From: GCA-002708145 sp045562755
Lineage (GTDB): Bacteria > Chloroflexota > Dehalococcoidia > Lucifugimonadales > Lucifugimonadaceae
Direction of reading: 5' to 3'
NCBI GenBank assembly: GCA_045562755.1
Contig: JBJKVF010000006.1
Location: 310,001 to 374,000 of the forward strand
DNA: 64,000 nt
The position numbers were made by a program, and so were the translations under genes. Positions within the stretch are counted from its first letter, which is position 1; each line of letters starts with the position of its first letter. Below the pieces are notes generated by a model. It did no database searches. It worked only from the letters and a program-made list of their open reading frames with translations, and was not told where the DNA came from. Of this stretch, positions 35,305 through 44,717 are shown piece after piece.

Positions 35305-36414
35305 TTATGCCTTTACCAAGCCTGCTACCATACTTCCTACTTGACTAGTAGTTAGCGGTCTGTCATCTTTGGAAGCTATATCAAAAGTTCTATAACCTTC
35401 ATCCAATAAAGATTGAATACCCTGTTCTATAGCATCAGCTTCTTTATGGAGTCCAAAAGACCATCTAAGCATCATAGCTGCACTCAATATCGAAGCTACT
35501 GGATTTGCTTCAGATCTTCCAGCTATATCAGGAGCCGAACCGTGAATTGGTTCATATAAAGCCGGCTTACCTCCTCTACGCCTTCTTCCACTTTTAGGAG
35601 GTAATGATGAGAGTGATGCTGAAGGAAGCATTCCTAGTGAACCTCCAATTACAGCAGCCTCATCAGATAATATGTCGCCAAATGTATTTTCTGAAACAAT
35701 TACATCAAATATGCTTGGATTAGTAATAATCTGCATAGCAGCTGAATCGGCTAACATATGATGTAATTTAATATCAGGATAGTCTTCTGATACTTCCATA
35801 GCTATTTGCCTCCATAATCTTGAAGATTCCATAACATTTGCCTTGTCAAGAGAATGCAGTACACCTCTTCTAGTTTTTGCTAATTCAAATGCAACGCGTA
35901 ATACCCTTTCAATTTCTTTTTCAGAATATGCCAATGTATCAACAGCTCTTCGTCCCCTTGAATTTTCCCATCTTCTTTTTGGCTTACCAAAATAAAGTCC
36001 CCCGGTAAGCTCACGCACAATGATAAAGTCTACATCTTTTATAAGATGAGGTTTAAGTGGTGAAGAGTCGATTAATTGATCATAAACCTTGCACGGCCTT
36101 AAGTTAGCATAAAGACCCAATGACTTTCTTAAACCCAAAATACCATCTTCAGGTCTTACTTTATTCTTAGGATCATCCCATTTTGGTCCACCCACAGCAC
36201 CAAATAATACAGCATCTGACCCCATTACTATGTTCATAGTATCTTGTGGTAAAGCAGTACCTGTTTTATCTATCGCTACACCTCCAACCTCTCCTGCTAC
36301 ATAAGTAAAATCATGCCCAAAACGTTTAGCTATAGAATCTAAAACCTTTACAGCCTCTAAAGTAACCTCCGGACCTATCCCGTCTCCTCCTAGAACCGAA
36401 ATCCTTGCTTCCAT
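35305..36414 (-). CDS. leuB: 3-isopropylmalate dehydrogenase LeuB
   Basis: A 369-residue NAD-dependent dehydrogenase. Motifs: LGGDGIGPEVTLEAVKV, IIVRELTGGLYFG (catalytic Arg and Tyr), DKANVMESSRLWR, and LADSAAMQII. It oxidises 3-isopropylmalate to the ketoacid. One oddity is an arginine-rich insertion before the family's LYEPxHGSAPDIAG: residues 269-283 include GRRRRGGKP. It is the last gene of the ilv-leu operon but is 116 bases from leuD and has its own promoter candidate, so extra transcription there is likely. Confidence 0.95.
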   Translation of the reverse strand: MEARISVLGGDGIGPEVTLEAVKVLDSIAKRFGHDFTYVAGEVGGVAIDKTGTALPQDTMNIVMGSDAVLFGAVGGPKWDDPKNKVRPEDGILGLRKSLGLYANLRPCKVYDQLIDSSPLKPHLIKDVDFIIVRELTGGLYFGKPKRRWENSRGRRAVDTLAYSEKEIERVLRVAFELAKTRRGVLHSLDKANVMESSRLWRQIAMEVSEDYPDIKLHHMLADSAAMQIITNPSIFDVIVSENTFGDILSDEAAVIGGSLGMLPSASLSSLPPKSGRRRRGGKPALYEPIHGSAPDIAGRSEANPVASILSAAMMLRWSFGLHKEADAIEQGIQSLLDEGYRTFDIASKDDRPLTTSQVGSMVAGLVKA

Positions 36415-36462
36415 TTTTTCTACACTTTCATCATTTATATTTTTTTATCAAAACAATCTAAA

Positions 36463-36491
36463 ATTGTATCATTTGTTTATAGATCTAACAA
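36463..36491 (-). promoter_or_regulatory. Internal promoter candidate for leuB
   Basis: On the minus strand TTGTTA (36491-36486) and TACAAT (36468-36463) are separated by exactly 17 bases. They lie in the 116-base gap between leuD and leuB. The TTGTTA box matches the consensus in four of six bases and TACAAT in five. Confidence 0.5.
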
Positions 36492-36530
36492 ATTTTATAA
36501 AGAATAATTCACAAATATTATCAGATTCAA

Positions 36531-37127
36531 TTACCATCTAGAGTTTCTTTGATTTTCAAAGTTATCAATATCATCGGCCATTGTTAATGTAATTCCAACA
36601 TCATCTAAACCTTTGAGTAAAGAATTTTTTCTAAATGGATCTATGTCAAATTTTACATTCAAATCAATTTCATCAATAATACTCTGACTTTCAAGATCAA
36701 CAGTAACTTTATAAGTATTATTCCTAATAGCTCTTGACATAATTATCTCTACATCTTTTTGAACTAATACTACTGGTAATAAACCATTTTGCATACAATT
36801 ATTCTTAAAAATATCAGCAAAGCTAGGTGCAATAATCACATCAAAACCCATCTCCTTAAGCGCCCATGGTGCATGTTCTCTTGAGGAGCCTGATCCAAAA
36901 TTTCTTCCGCTTACTAATAACTGTGCATTTTTATATTTATTTTGATTAAGAATAAAATCAGGATTTGGTGCTCCATCTTCTAAGTATCTCCAATCAAAAA
37001 AAGCAAACTCACCAAACCCAGTTCTTTCTATTCTTTTTAGAAATTGTTTAGGTATAATTTGATCAGTATCAACATTTTCTCTGTCAAGAGGTGCTACAAT
37101 TCCTGTTATTTTTATAAATTTGTCCAT
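36531..37127 (-). CDS. leuD: 3-isopropylmalate dehydratase small subunit LeuD
   Basis: A 198-residue small subunit with NVDTDQIIPKQFLKRIERTG, LVSGRNFGSGSSREHAPWAL and FADIFKNNCMQNGLLPV, all characteristic. It completes the substrate pocket of LeuC, which holds the [4Fe-4S] cluster; the pair isomerises 2-isopropylmalate to 3-isopropylmalate, and probably citramalate to methylmalate. It is separated from leuC by a membrane protein gene, an unusual order. The ribosome site is a weak AGGTGAC. Confidence 0.95.
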   Translation of the reverse strand: MDKFIKITGIVAPLDRENVDTDQIIPKQFLKRIERTGFGEFAFFDWRYLEDGAPNPDFILNQNKYKNAQLLVSGRNFGSGSSREHAPWALKEMGFDVIIAPSFADIFKNNCMQNGLLPVVLVQKDVEIIMSRAIRNNTYKVTVDLESQSIIDEIDLNVKFDIDPFRKNSLLKGLDDVGITLTMADDIDNFENQRNSRW

Positions 37128-37135
37128 ATTGTCAC

Positions 37136-38071
37136 CTATTTTCTAATTACTTTTTTTGGATCTACAATTATCATACCAACTTCTTTATGTCTTAAGTTTT
37201 GAAAAATATTTATTATTAATATATTAATTATAGACAAAATTCCTAATACTATAAGTACTATATCAGATAAATATAAAATATTATAAAAATCAATTAAATT
37301 ATTAATATCCTCGTTAGCACGCGACCAAATAATATCAATAGTTCTTCTGTTGAAAACTGTAAAAGCAAACAAAGCTAATACCCAAAAAACAATTAATAAG
37401 TAGGAAATATAGTAAGTCATAATTAATTTGATAAAAAAATTAGTATTATTTTTGGGTTTACTACCAAAATATAATTGCTGAAAAACTTGAAAAGATCTCA
37501 ATAAATTTATCACAGGAATTAATAACCAAAAAACACTTTGATCAGGATTAAGTTTTTGTTTGTTGAATTTTAAAGTTAATAAATTGCGAGTTGCTCTGTG
37601 GATGAATGAGCAAAATATGAAAATAGAAATTAATGAAGAAAAAATTAATAATCCTGTAATTAAAAATGAATTATTTTTGACTAAAGCATAATTAGAATGA
37701 ATATCAACAACTTTAGGGCAACCAGATTCTAATAATAATATTTCACTCTCATTTGTACATTGAATTTCTTCTTTTTCAGCAAAAAATAATAAATCGTCAA
37801 TGAAAAATCTACTGGGTGGAGAGGTCTCAATACCTTCACTTTGAAGTTCTTGAAGATGCACAATAATTCTATTATCCTGAATTAACAATAAAAAAGAAAG
37901 AATAGTAAAAAGCACTAAATTAATAACCAGTATTAAAACCTGGAAATTATTACTTTCAAAACTATAGGGTTCAATTTTTTTTTCTCGAATTTTTTCTAAC
38001 TCAGACTTACCAGTTAGTCTATCGTAGAGACTATGTTTTTTTTGGTCACTAAAATTTTTATTTTTATTCAT
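37136..38071 (-). CDS. DUF4328-like polytopic membrane protein between leuC and leuD
   Basis: A 311-residue protein with about five membrane helices (near residues 48-68, 130-155, 183-200, 218-240 and 265-290). The stretch SVFWLLIPVINLLRSFQVFQ and LYFGSKP match the DUF4328 pattern of a membrane domain found mostly in Actinobacteria and others. A cytoplasmic charged N-terminus precedes helix one, and an external loop with two Cys (about residues 99 and 109, CTNESEILLLESGC) might form a disulfide. It begins ten bases after leuC and ends eight before leuD, so it is transcribed with them. Its function is unknown; transport or control of branched-chain metabolites is only a guess. Confidence 0.7.
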   Translation of the reverse strand: MNKNKNFSDQKKHSLYDRLTGKSELEKIREKKIEPYSFESNNFQVLILVINLVLFTILSFLLLIQDNRIIVHLQELQSEGIETSPPSRFFIDDLLFFAEKEEIQCTNESEILLLESGCPKVVDIHSNYALVKNNSFLITGLLIFSSLISIFIFCSFIHRATRNLLTLKFNKQKLNPDQSVFWLLIPVINLLRSFQVFQQLYFGSKPKNNTNFFIKLIMTYYISYLLIVFWVLALFAFTVFNRRTIDIIWSRANEDINNLIDFYNILYLSDIVLIVLGILSIINILIINIFQNLRHKEVGMIIVDPKKVIRK

Positions 38072-38081
38072 ACCAGAACTG

Positions 38082-39491
38082 TCAGTTCATTTGCCAATCT
38101 CGTATATCAACAAAATGCCCCTTTATGGCGGCGGCGGCGGCCATTTCTGGACTTACCAAATGAGTTCTCCCGCCTTTTCCTTGTCTTCCTTCAAAATTCC
38201 TATTTGAAGTTGATGCGCACCTCTCACCTGGAGTCAAAATATCTGGATTCATACCTAAGCACATTGAACAACCAGCCTCTCTCCACTCAAAACCAGCATC
38301 CTTGAATATAATATCCAATCCTTCTTTTTCTGCTAAAAGTTTTGTAAGTGTAGAACCTGGCATAACTTGTGCTCTTACCTTTTGAGAAACTTTATATCCC
38401 TCCACAAATTTAGCTGCTGAGCGTAGATCTTCTATCCTTGCATTAGTACAAGATCCTATAAATACTCTATCAATATTTATATCTTGAATATTCATACCGG
38501 GTTTCAAGTCCATATAGTCTAAAGCTCGTTCAGCTGAATTTTTTTCTGAATCATTATCATATTCTATCAATAATGGGATTCTATCTGTTATTTTTGATAC
38601 TTGGCCTGGATTTGTACCCCAACTTACATAAGGGGTTAATTCATCACAATTTATCTCTAATAAATTATCATATTGAGCGTCTGGATCAGAAACGAGTTTA
38701 GCCCATTCTTTTTTTGCGGTTTCAAATTTTTCATTTTTAGGAACAAATTTTCTATTTTTCATCCATTCAAAAGTCTTTTCATCTGGAGCTATCATTCCAG
38801 CTCTTGCTCCCGCCTCAATAGACATATTACAAATTGTCATTCTTCCTGCCATGTCAAGACTCTTAATTGCATCACCTGTATACTCTAAAACATACCCAGT
38901 ACCTCCAGCAGTACCCATTTTCCCTATTGCTGCTAAAATCATGTCCTTAGCAGTTATACCAGGTTTTAATTCACCATTAAATCTAATCTCCATAGTTTTT
39001 GGTTTTCTTTGGCGTAATGTTTGAGTCGCCAAAACATGTTCTACTTCTGAAGTTCCAATACCAAAAGCCAACGAACCAAATGCTCCGTGTGTTGAGGTAT
39101 GAGAATCACCACAAACTATAGTCATACCTGGCTGTGTATAGCCTTGTTCAGGTCCTATCACATGTACTATACCCTGACCTTCAGAGTCTACATCATAAAG
39201 TGTAATATTAAAATCTTTACAATTTTTCCGTAAAGTTTCTACTTGTTGGCGTGCAATTGGATCTTTAATTTCTTGCATCCTTGTTTCATCGGTGGGAAGA
39301 TTATGATCGACTGTAGAAATCGTCAAATCAGACCTTCTAACATCTCTATTAGAAATTCTCAATGCCTCAAAAGCTTGAGGCGAAGTAACTTCATGTACTA
39401 AGTGCAAGTCAATATAAATTAATGCAGGCTGCCCATCAGGTTCAGCCACTATATGCTGTTCCCATATTTTTTCAAACATAGTTTTTGACAT
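38082..39491 (-). CDS. leuC: 3-isopropylmalate dehydratase large subunit LeuC
   Basis: About 469 residues. The start at 39491 gives MSKTMFEKIWEQHIV with GGAGG six bases ahead; the frame continues open farther upstream but does not look homologous. Cluster-binding cysteines are in FIGSCTNARIEDLR and AGCSMCLGMNPD, with GDSHTSTHGAFGSLAFGIGT also typical. It holds a [4Fe-4S] cluster and acts with LeuD. It is 34 bases after leuA. The neighbouring erpA and ygfZ genes could supply its cluster, which is inferred. Confidence 0.96.
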   Translation of the reverse strand: MSKTMFEKIWEQHIVAEPDGQPALIYIDLHLVHEVTSPQAFEALRISNRDVRRSDLTISTVDHNLPTDETRMQEIKDPIARQQVETLRKNCKDFNITLYDVDSEGQGIVHVIGPEQGYTQPGMTIVCGDSHTSTHGAFGSLAFGIGTSEVEHVLATQTLRQRKPKTMEIRFNGELKPGITAKDMILAAIGKMGTAGGTGYVLEYTGDAIKSLDMAGRMTICNMSIEAGARAGMIAPDEKTFEWMKNRKFVPKNEKFETAKKEWAKLVSDPDAQYDNLLEINCDELTPYVSWGTNPGQVSKITDRIPLLIEYDNDSEKNSAERALDYMDLKPGMNIQDINIDRVFIGSCTNARIEDLRSAAKFVEGYKVSQKVRAQVMPGSTLTKLLAEKEGLDIIFKDAGFEWREAGCSMCLGMNPDILTPGERCASTSNRNFEGRQGKGGRTHLVSPEMAAAAAIKGHFVDIRDWQMN

Positions 39492-39525
39492 TTTATCCTC
39501 CATATATAAATGGTTATTTTCTAAT

Positions 39526-41082
39526 CTAAACTGTTTCGCTCGTGAATTTTTTTTCTTTTTCACTGATCATAAGATACCTGTTTATTGCATTCACATAAGC
39601 CTTAGCAGATGCAACAACAATATCCGAATCTGATCCTCTTCCCGAATATACTGAACCATTTTTCTGTATTCTTATAGTAACCTCACCTAGAGAATCAATA
39701 CCTTCTGTTACTGCTGAAACTGAAAATTCCGTCAGCTCAGCTCCTAATTTTACCACTTGATCTATTGCCTTACATACAGCATCAACAGGGCCTGTTCCCT
39801 CAGATATTACCTCTTGCTTATCTTTGTTTGGGCATTGAAGCGATACTTCTGCTTTCGGGATAACATTATTACCACAAACAACCTTCACACTTTCTACTTG
39901 ATATGTTCCGTTTGTGTCAAGAATTCTATACTGTTCAGACATTAAAGCTTCTAAATCCATATCTGTGATTTCACGTTTATTATCTGCTAAATCTTTGAAT
40001 TTTAAAAATATATTTGCCAGTTCTTCATCATTTAATTCGTAGCCTAATTCTCGTAATCTAGCTCTCAATCCAGCACGTCCAGATAATTTACCTAATACAA
40101 TTGCCTCACCTCTCCATCCTACCGATTCAGGTTCCATTATTTCAAATGTAGAGTGATTTTTTATATAACCATCTTGATGAATTCCAGATGAATGCCTAAA
40201 AGCATTTTGTCCAACAATTGCTTTATTAGCTTGCACTGGGAAACCAAATATTGAACCAACCATTCTGCTTGAATTTCCTATTTCTTTTGGATCTATATTT
40301 GTTTCTAATCCATAAAAGTCAGGCCTAGTTTCTAGAGCCATGATTACTTCTTCAAGAGCAGCGTTACCAGCTCTTTCGCCTAAGCCATTGATACAACCTT
40401 CAATCTGTCTGGCACCATTTTCTATAGCAGATAAAGAATTAGCAGATGCCATACCTAAATCATTATGACAATGCACGCTTATTATTGCTTGGTCAATATT
40501 AGGAACATTTTCCTTAATACCCTTAATTAATTCACCAAATTCTTTTGGATTAGAGTATCCAACCGTATCGGGAATATTAACCGTTGTAGCACCAGCATTA
40601 ATGACAGCTTCAAGCATTGTATATAAGTATTTCGGATCTGTTCGAGAAGCATCCATAGGAGAAAATTCAACATCATCAACATATTTTTTAGCTCTTTCTA
40701 CAGCCTTTACAGCCATATCCATAATTGATTCTCTATCTTTCCTCATTTGATGCATAAGATGTATATCAGATGCAGATATGAAAGTATGAATACGAGCATT
40801 TTCAGCACCTTTCAAGGCTTCTCCTGCTGCATCTATATCTGCTTCTACAGCTCTTGCAAGAGAAGTAATAACTGGTCCTTTGACTTCATTAGCAATACGC
40901 TTAACTGCATCAAAATCACCCTGGGAGCTACCTGCAAATCCAGCTTCAATTACATCAACACCTAATTTATTAAGTTGGTGGGCAATCCTAAGCTTTTCTT
41001 CAACGGTTAATCCTGCACCAGCAGACTGTTCTCCATCTCGAAGAGTTGTATCGAATATTATGACCTTATCAGTTTTACTCAT
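39526..41082 (-). CDS. leuA: 2-isopropylmalate synthase LeuA
   Basis: A 518-residue synthase. The catalytic half has FDTTLRDGEQSAGAGLTVEE, CHNDLGMASANSLSAIENGA and HSSGIHQDG, and the C-terminal part is the leucine-binding regulatory domain (EVSLQC region onward). Length is typical of LeuA type 1. It condenses 2-oxoisovalerate with acetyl-CoA and is normally feedback-inhibited by leucine. It is the fourth gene of the T-box operon, 27 bases after ilvC, and AAGAGAAA precedes its ATG. It differs clearly from CimA at 29 kb. Confidence 0.95.
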   Translation of the reverse strand: MSKTDKVIIFDTTLRDGEQSAGAGLTVEEKLRIAHQLNKLGVDVIEAGFAGSSQGDFDAVKRIANEVKGPVITSLARAVEADIDAAGEALKGAENARIHTFISASDIHLMHQMRKDRESIMDMAVKAVERAKKYVDDVEFSPMDASRTDPKYLYTMLEAVINAGATTVNIPDTVGYSNPKEFGELIKGIKENVPNIDQAIISVHCHNDLGMASANSLSAIENGARQIEGCINGLGERAGNAALEEVIMALETRPDFYGLETNIDPKEIGNSSRMVGSIFGFPVQANKAIVGQNAFRHSSGIHQDGYIKNHSTFEIMEPESVGWRGEAIVLGKLSGRAGLRARLRELGYELNDEELANIFLKFKDLADNKREITDMDLEALMSEQYRILDTNGTYQVESVKVVCGNNVIPKAEVSLQCPNKDKQEVISEGTGPVDAVCKAIDQVVKLGAELTEFSVSAVTEGIDSLGEVTIRIQKNGSVYSGRGSDSDIVVASAKAYVNAINRYLMISEKEKKFTSETV

Positions 41083-41109
41083 TTTCTCTTAAAAATTCTC
41101 ACCTAAAGT

Positions 41110-42108
<999 letters not shown>

Positions 42109-42132
42109 TTCTTCTCCTTATTATTTTTATAC

Positions 42133-42714
42133 TTAAACACTACCACTTTCATTGGTTGGTATTACAAAGTTATTATTATTATCTTTTTCTGATTGGAAAA
42201 CACCATCTTCTTCGCCTTCAATAAGAGTACCTCTAAGGGTTGCTATTCTACCAGTACGTAAAATTTCTTTCACTCCAAAATGCTTGAGAAGCTCTATAAG
42301 CGAATCAATTTTTTGTTTTCCACCTGAAATCTCCATAGTTAATGACTCAACGCCAATATCAACTATGTTGACTCTGAATACATTAGCGATTTCCAAAACC
42401 TTACTTCTTGTAGACGAGTTTGCACTTACTTTAATCAAAGCTAACTCTCTCCAAACTATATTTGATTCTGTTATATCCTTTACATCAACAATATCAATAA
42501 GTTTATCTAATTGAGCTGAAGCTTTACGTACTGCTTCCTCGGCGCCTTCTACTACGAAAGTCATCCTAGATAATCCTTTTTGCTCAGATCTTCCAACTGT
42601 CAAACTAGCGATGTTAAATCCTCTGCGCCTGAATAAACCTGATATTCGTGCTAAAACACCTGGCTTATCCTGTACAAGTGCAGATATTGTTCTTTGGTCA
42701 ATGTGATTAGACAT
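42133..42714 (-). CDS. ilvN: Acetolactate synthase small subunit IlvN
   Basis: About 193 residues. The start chosen is ATG 42714, which gives MSNHIDQRTISALVQDKPG and lies in the end of ilvB (eight-base overlap), with an AAGGG site upstream. The N-terminal ACT domain reads VLARISGLFRRRGFNIASLT, a standard valine-binding region, and a second domain follows. A C-terminal tail (EGEEDGVFQSEKDNNNN and beyond) is longer than usual and polar. It regulates and activates IlvB and confers valine inhibition. Confidence 0.94.
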   Translation of the reverse strand: MSNHIDQRTISALVQDKPGVLARISGLFRRRGFNIASLTVGRSEQKGLSRMTFVVEGAEEAVRKASAQLDKLIDIVDVKDITESNIVWRELALIKVSANSSTRSKVLEIANVFRVNIVDIGVESLTMEISGGKQKIDSLIELLKHFGVKEILRTGRIATLRGTLIEGEEDGVFQSEKDNNNNFVIPTNESGSV

Positions 42715-44395
42715 TATCTGGCCCTTCGATAAGTTCATTAACACTCTGACCAGCAGGAATCATTGGATATACATCATCAACTTTTTGAATCACAAAATCT
42801 ACTAATACTGGACCATTATGTTTATTTGCTTCAATAATTGCTTTTTCAACATCGTCTTTTTCTGAAACACGTATACCCTTTATTCCGTATGCTTCAGCAA
42901 GTTTTACGAAGTCTGGATTGCCAGTATATGTTTCAGCTTGATAGTCCTTTTCATAAAATAAACCTTGCCATTGAGTAATCATACCTAGATGGTTATTATT
43001 TAATATTGCATACTTAATTGGTAAATTATTTTCAGCTATAGTGGCCAATTCCATGAGTGTCATTTGAAAGCCACCATCACCACATATTGACCAGACTAAC
43101 TTGTCTGGATTACCAACTTGTGCACCTATAGCTGAAGGAACTTCATAACCCATAGTTCCAAGCCCACCTGATGATAGCCATGAATTTGGATTTGTAAATG
43201 TATAATGTTGCGCAGCCCACATTTGGTGTTGCCCAACACCTGAGCAAATAATAGCATTACCTTTTGTTACATCAGAAAGTTTCTTTACAACTTCTTGACC
43301 TAAAATCCGATCGGATTTTGGAATTTCAAGAGATGGATGATCATTTTTCAATTTATCTATATGTCCAATCCACGATGTATGAGTAGTCTTTTCTATCAGT
43401 GGGATAATTTGATTAATAACATCCTTAATATTACCAACTAATGAAACATCAACTCTAACACTTTTATTAATTTCAGCTGGATCTATATCTACATGAATTT
43501 TTTTTGACCTTTTTGCAAATCTTGAAACATCTCCCACAATCCGATCATCAAATCTACTACCAAAATTTATTATTAAATCAGCTTGATCTAATGCCAGCGA
43601 GGCATAAGCCATTCCATGCATACCAGGCCAGCCAGTACTAAGAATATGATCTTCAGGAAAAGCAGAAATCCCAAGCAGAGTAGTTATCACGGGTATTTGA
43701 GCTTTTTCAGCTATAGTTTTCAATTCATCCCAAGCTTTAGAAATTATAACTCCATGCCCAGCAAGTATCACAGGTTTATCTGATTTATTAATTAATTTTG
43801 CTGCATATTGCACATCTTTAGCTTCAGCATTTTTCGGTATAGTATAACCTGGAATCGAAACTTGTTTTTTTGAATTGTAATCACCAAGCTCAGTAAAGAC
43901 ATCTTTAGGTATATCTATTAAAACCGGGCCAGGCCTTCCTGTACGGGCTATGTAAAAAGCCTCATGAATAACTTCTCCTAAATCATCAGCCTTCATAACA
44001 AGGTAATTATGTTTTGTTACAGGAAGTGTAGCACCTGTAATATCAGTCTCTTGAAAAGCATCTGAGCCAATTGCAGCTCTGCCAACCTGACCTGTAATTG
44101 CAACCATTGGCACAGAATCCATCATTGCTGTTGCTAATCCAGTTATCAAGTTAGTAGCTCCAGGACCAGATGTTGCAAAAGCAACACCTACTTTTCCAGT
44201 AGATCTAGAATAGCCATCAGCAGCATGAGCTGCTCCTTGCTCATGCCTAACGAGTATATGCCGTAATTCTTCATATTGGGACAAAACTCCATAAAGCGGC
44301 AAAATAGCGCCTCCAGGTATCCCAAAGACTACATCTACCCCTTCATTAAGTAATGCTTCGCAAACTATTTGGCTTCCTATTTTTTTTTCTATCAT
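42707..44395 (-). CDS. ilvB: Acetolactate synthase large subunit IlvB
   Basis: A 562-residue ThDP enzyme. The catalytic Glu is in RHEQGAAHAADGYSR, the FAD-region block FGSRFDDRIVGDVSRF is present, and the ThDP-Mg motif is GDGGFQMTLMELATIAENN. It makes acetolactate from pyruvate or acetohydroxybutyrate from pyruvate plus 2-oxobutyrate. It is the first structural gene after the T-box leader, with the ATG about 41 bases past the terminator hairpin. No oddities apart from the regulation. Confidence 0.97.
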   Translation of the reverse strand: MIEKKIGSQIVCEALLNEGVDVVFGIPGGAILPLYGVLSQYEELRHILVRHEQGAAHAADGYSRSTGKVGVAFATSGPGATNLITGLATAMMDSVPMVAITGQVGRAAIGSDAFQETDITGATLPVTKHNYLVMKADDLGEVIHEAFYIARTGRPGPVLIDIPKDVFTELGDYNSKKQVSIPGYTIPKNAEAKDVQYAAKLINKSDKPVILAGHGVIISKAWDELKTIAEKAQIPVITTLLGISAFPEDHILSTGWPGMHGMAYASLALDQADLIINFGSRFDDRIVGDVSRFAKRSKKIHVDIDPAEINKSVRVDVSLVGNIKDVINQIIPLIEKTTHTSWIGHIDKLKNDHPSLEIPKSDRILGQEVVKKLSDVTKGNAIICSGVGQHQMWAAQHYTFTNPNSWLSSGGLGTMGYEVPSAIGAQVGNPDKLVWSICGDGGFQMTLMELATIAENNLPIKYAILNNNHLGMITQWQGLFYEKDYQAETYTGNPDFVKLAEAYGIKGIRVSEKDDVEKAIIEANKHNGPVLVDFVIQKVDDVYPMIPAGQSVNELIEGPDNV

Positions 44396-44435
44396 TTTTT
44401 ACCTATATAATTATTTTTCTGTATCTTTTTTAACA

Positions 44436-44463
44436 AAAAAATCTCGTCCACTCAAAGGACGAG
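44436..44463 (-). terminator. T-box-controlled intrinsic terminator
   Basis: On the minus strand CTCGTCC and GGACGAG form seven perfect base pairs around a seven-base loop, followed by ATTTTTTT. This competes with an antiterminator built from the T-box sequence just upstream. Confidence 0.9.
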
Positions 44464-44646
44464 AATTTACCCGCGGTACCACCTTCATTGTTAAGAATAG
44501 TTCCTAACCACTTATAATTTTACGTTATCAACGTCTCAATTTTGAGAATAGCTCCAGAACGAGTTCAGCAATTTTTTATATCGATTTACAGCTAACATCG
44601 ACTCTCTAAAAATTAAAATATTACCTAATACTTTCTATCAACACCT
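44436..44646 (-). promoter_or_regulatory. Leucine-type T-box riboswitch leader of the ilv-leu operon
   Basis: This fills the 320-base gap upstream of ilvB and has the full T-box layout on the minus strand. An AGTA loop-E-like element (44632-44629) faces GAACTCG, in which CTC (44563-44561) is the likely specifier codon, so leucine tRNA would be sensed. AATTTTT and AAAAATT pair between them, with an AGAGAG bulge and a TCGAT/ATCGA apical hairpin. The conserved T-box sequence GGTGGTACCGCGG lies at 44483-44471, followed by a terminator hairpin. Uncharged leucine tRNA would stabilise the antiterminator and allow ilvBNC-leuACDB transcription. Confidence 0.92.
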
Positions 44647-44652
44647 TATACT

Positions 44653-44682
44653 ATTATAAAGGCTAATTGTAGTTCAAATCAA
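44653..44682 (-). promoter_or_regulatory. Promoter of the ilv-leu operon
   Basis: On the minus strand TTGATT (44682-44677) and TATAAT (44658-44653) are separated by 18 bases. Transcription would start near 44646, just before the T-box stem I, so position and leader agree well. Confidence 0.75.
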
Positions 44683-44717
44683 TTCTTAATTGTAAAATAA
44701 ACATAATAATATAAGAA

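Noticed and set aside
39492..39563. Extended LeuC start overlapping leuA
   Set aside because: The extra N-terminal residues are lysine-rich and not like LeuC, while ATG 39491 has an ideal GGAGG site.
44396..44717. Small gene or attenuator peptide in the ilvB leader
   Set aside because: No short reading frame with a run of Leu, Val or Ile codons was found; the T-box elements explain the region.
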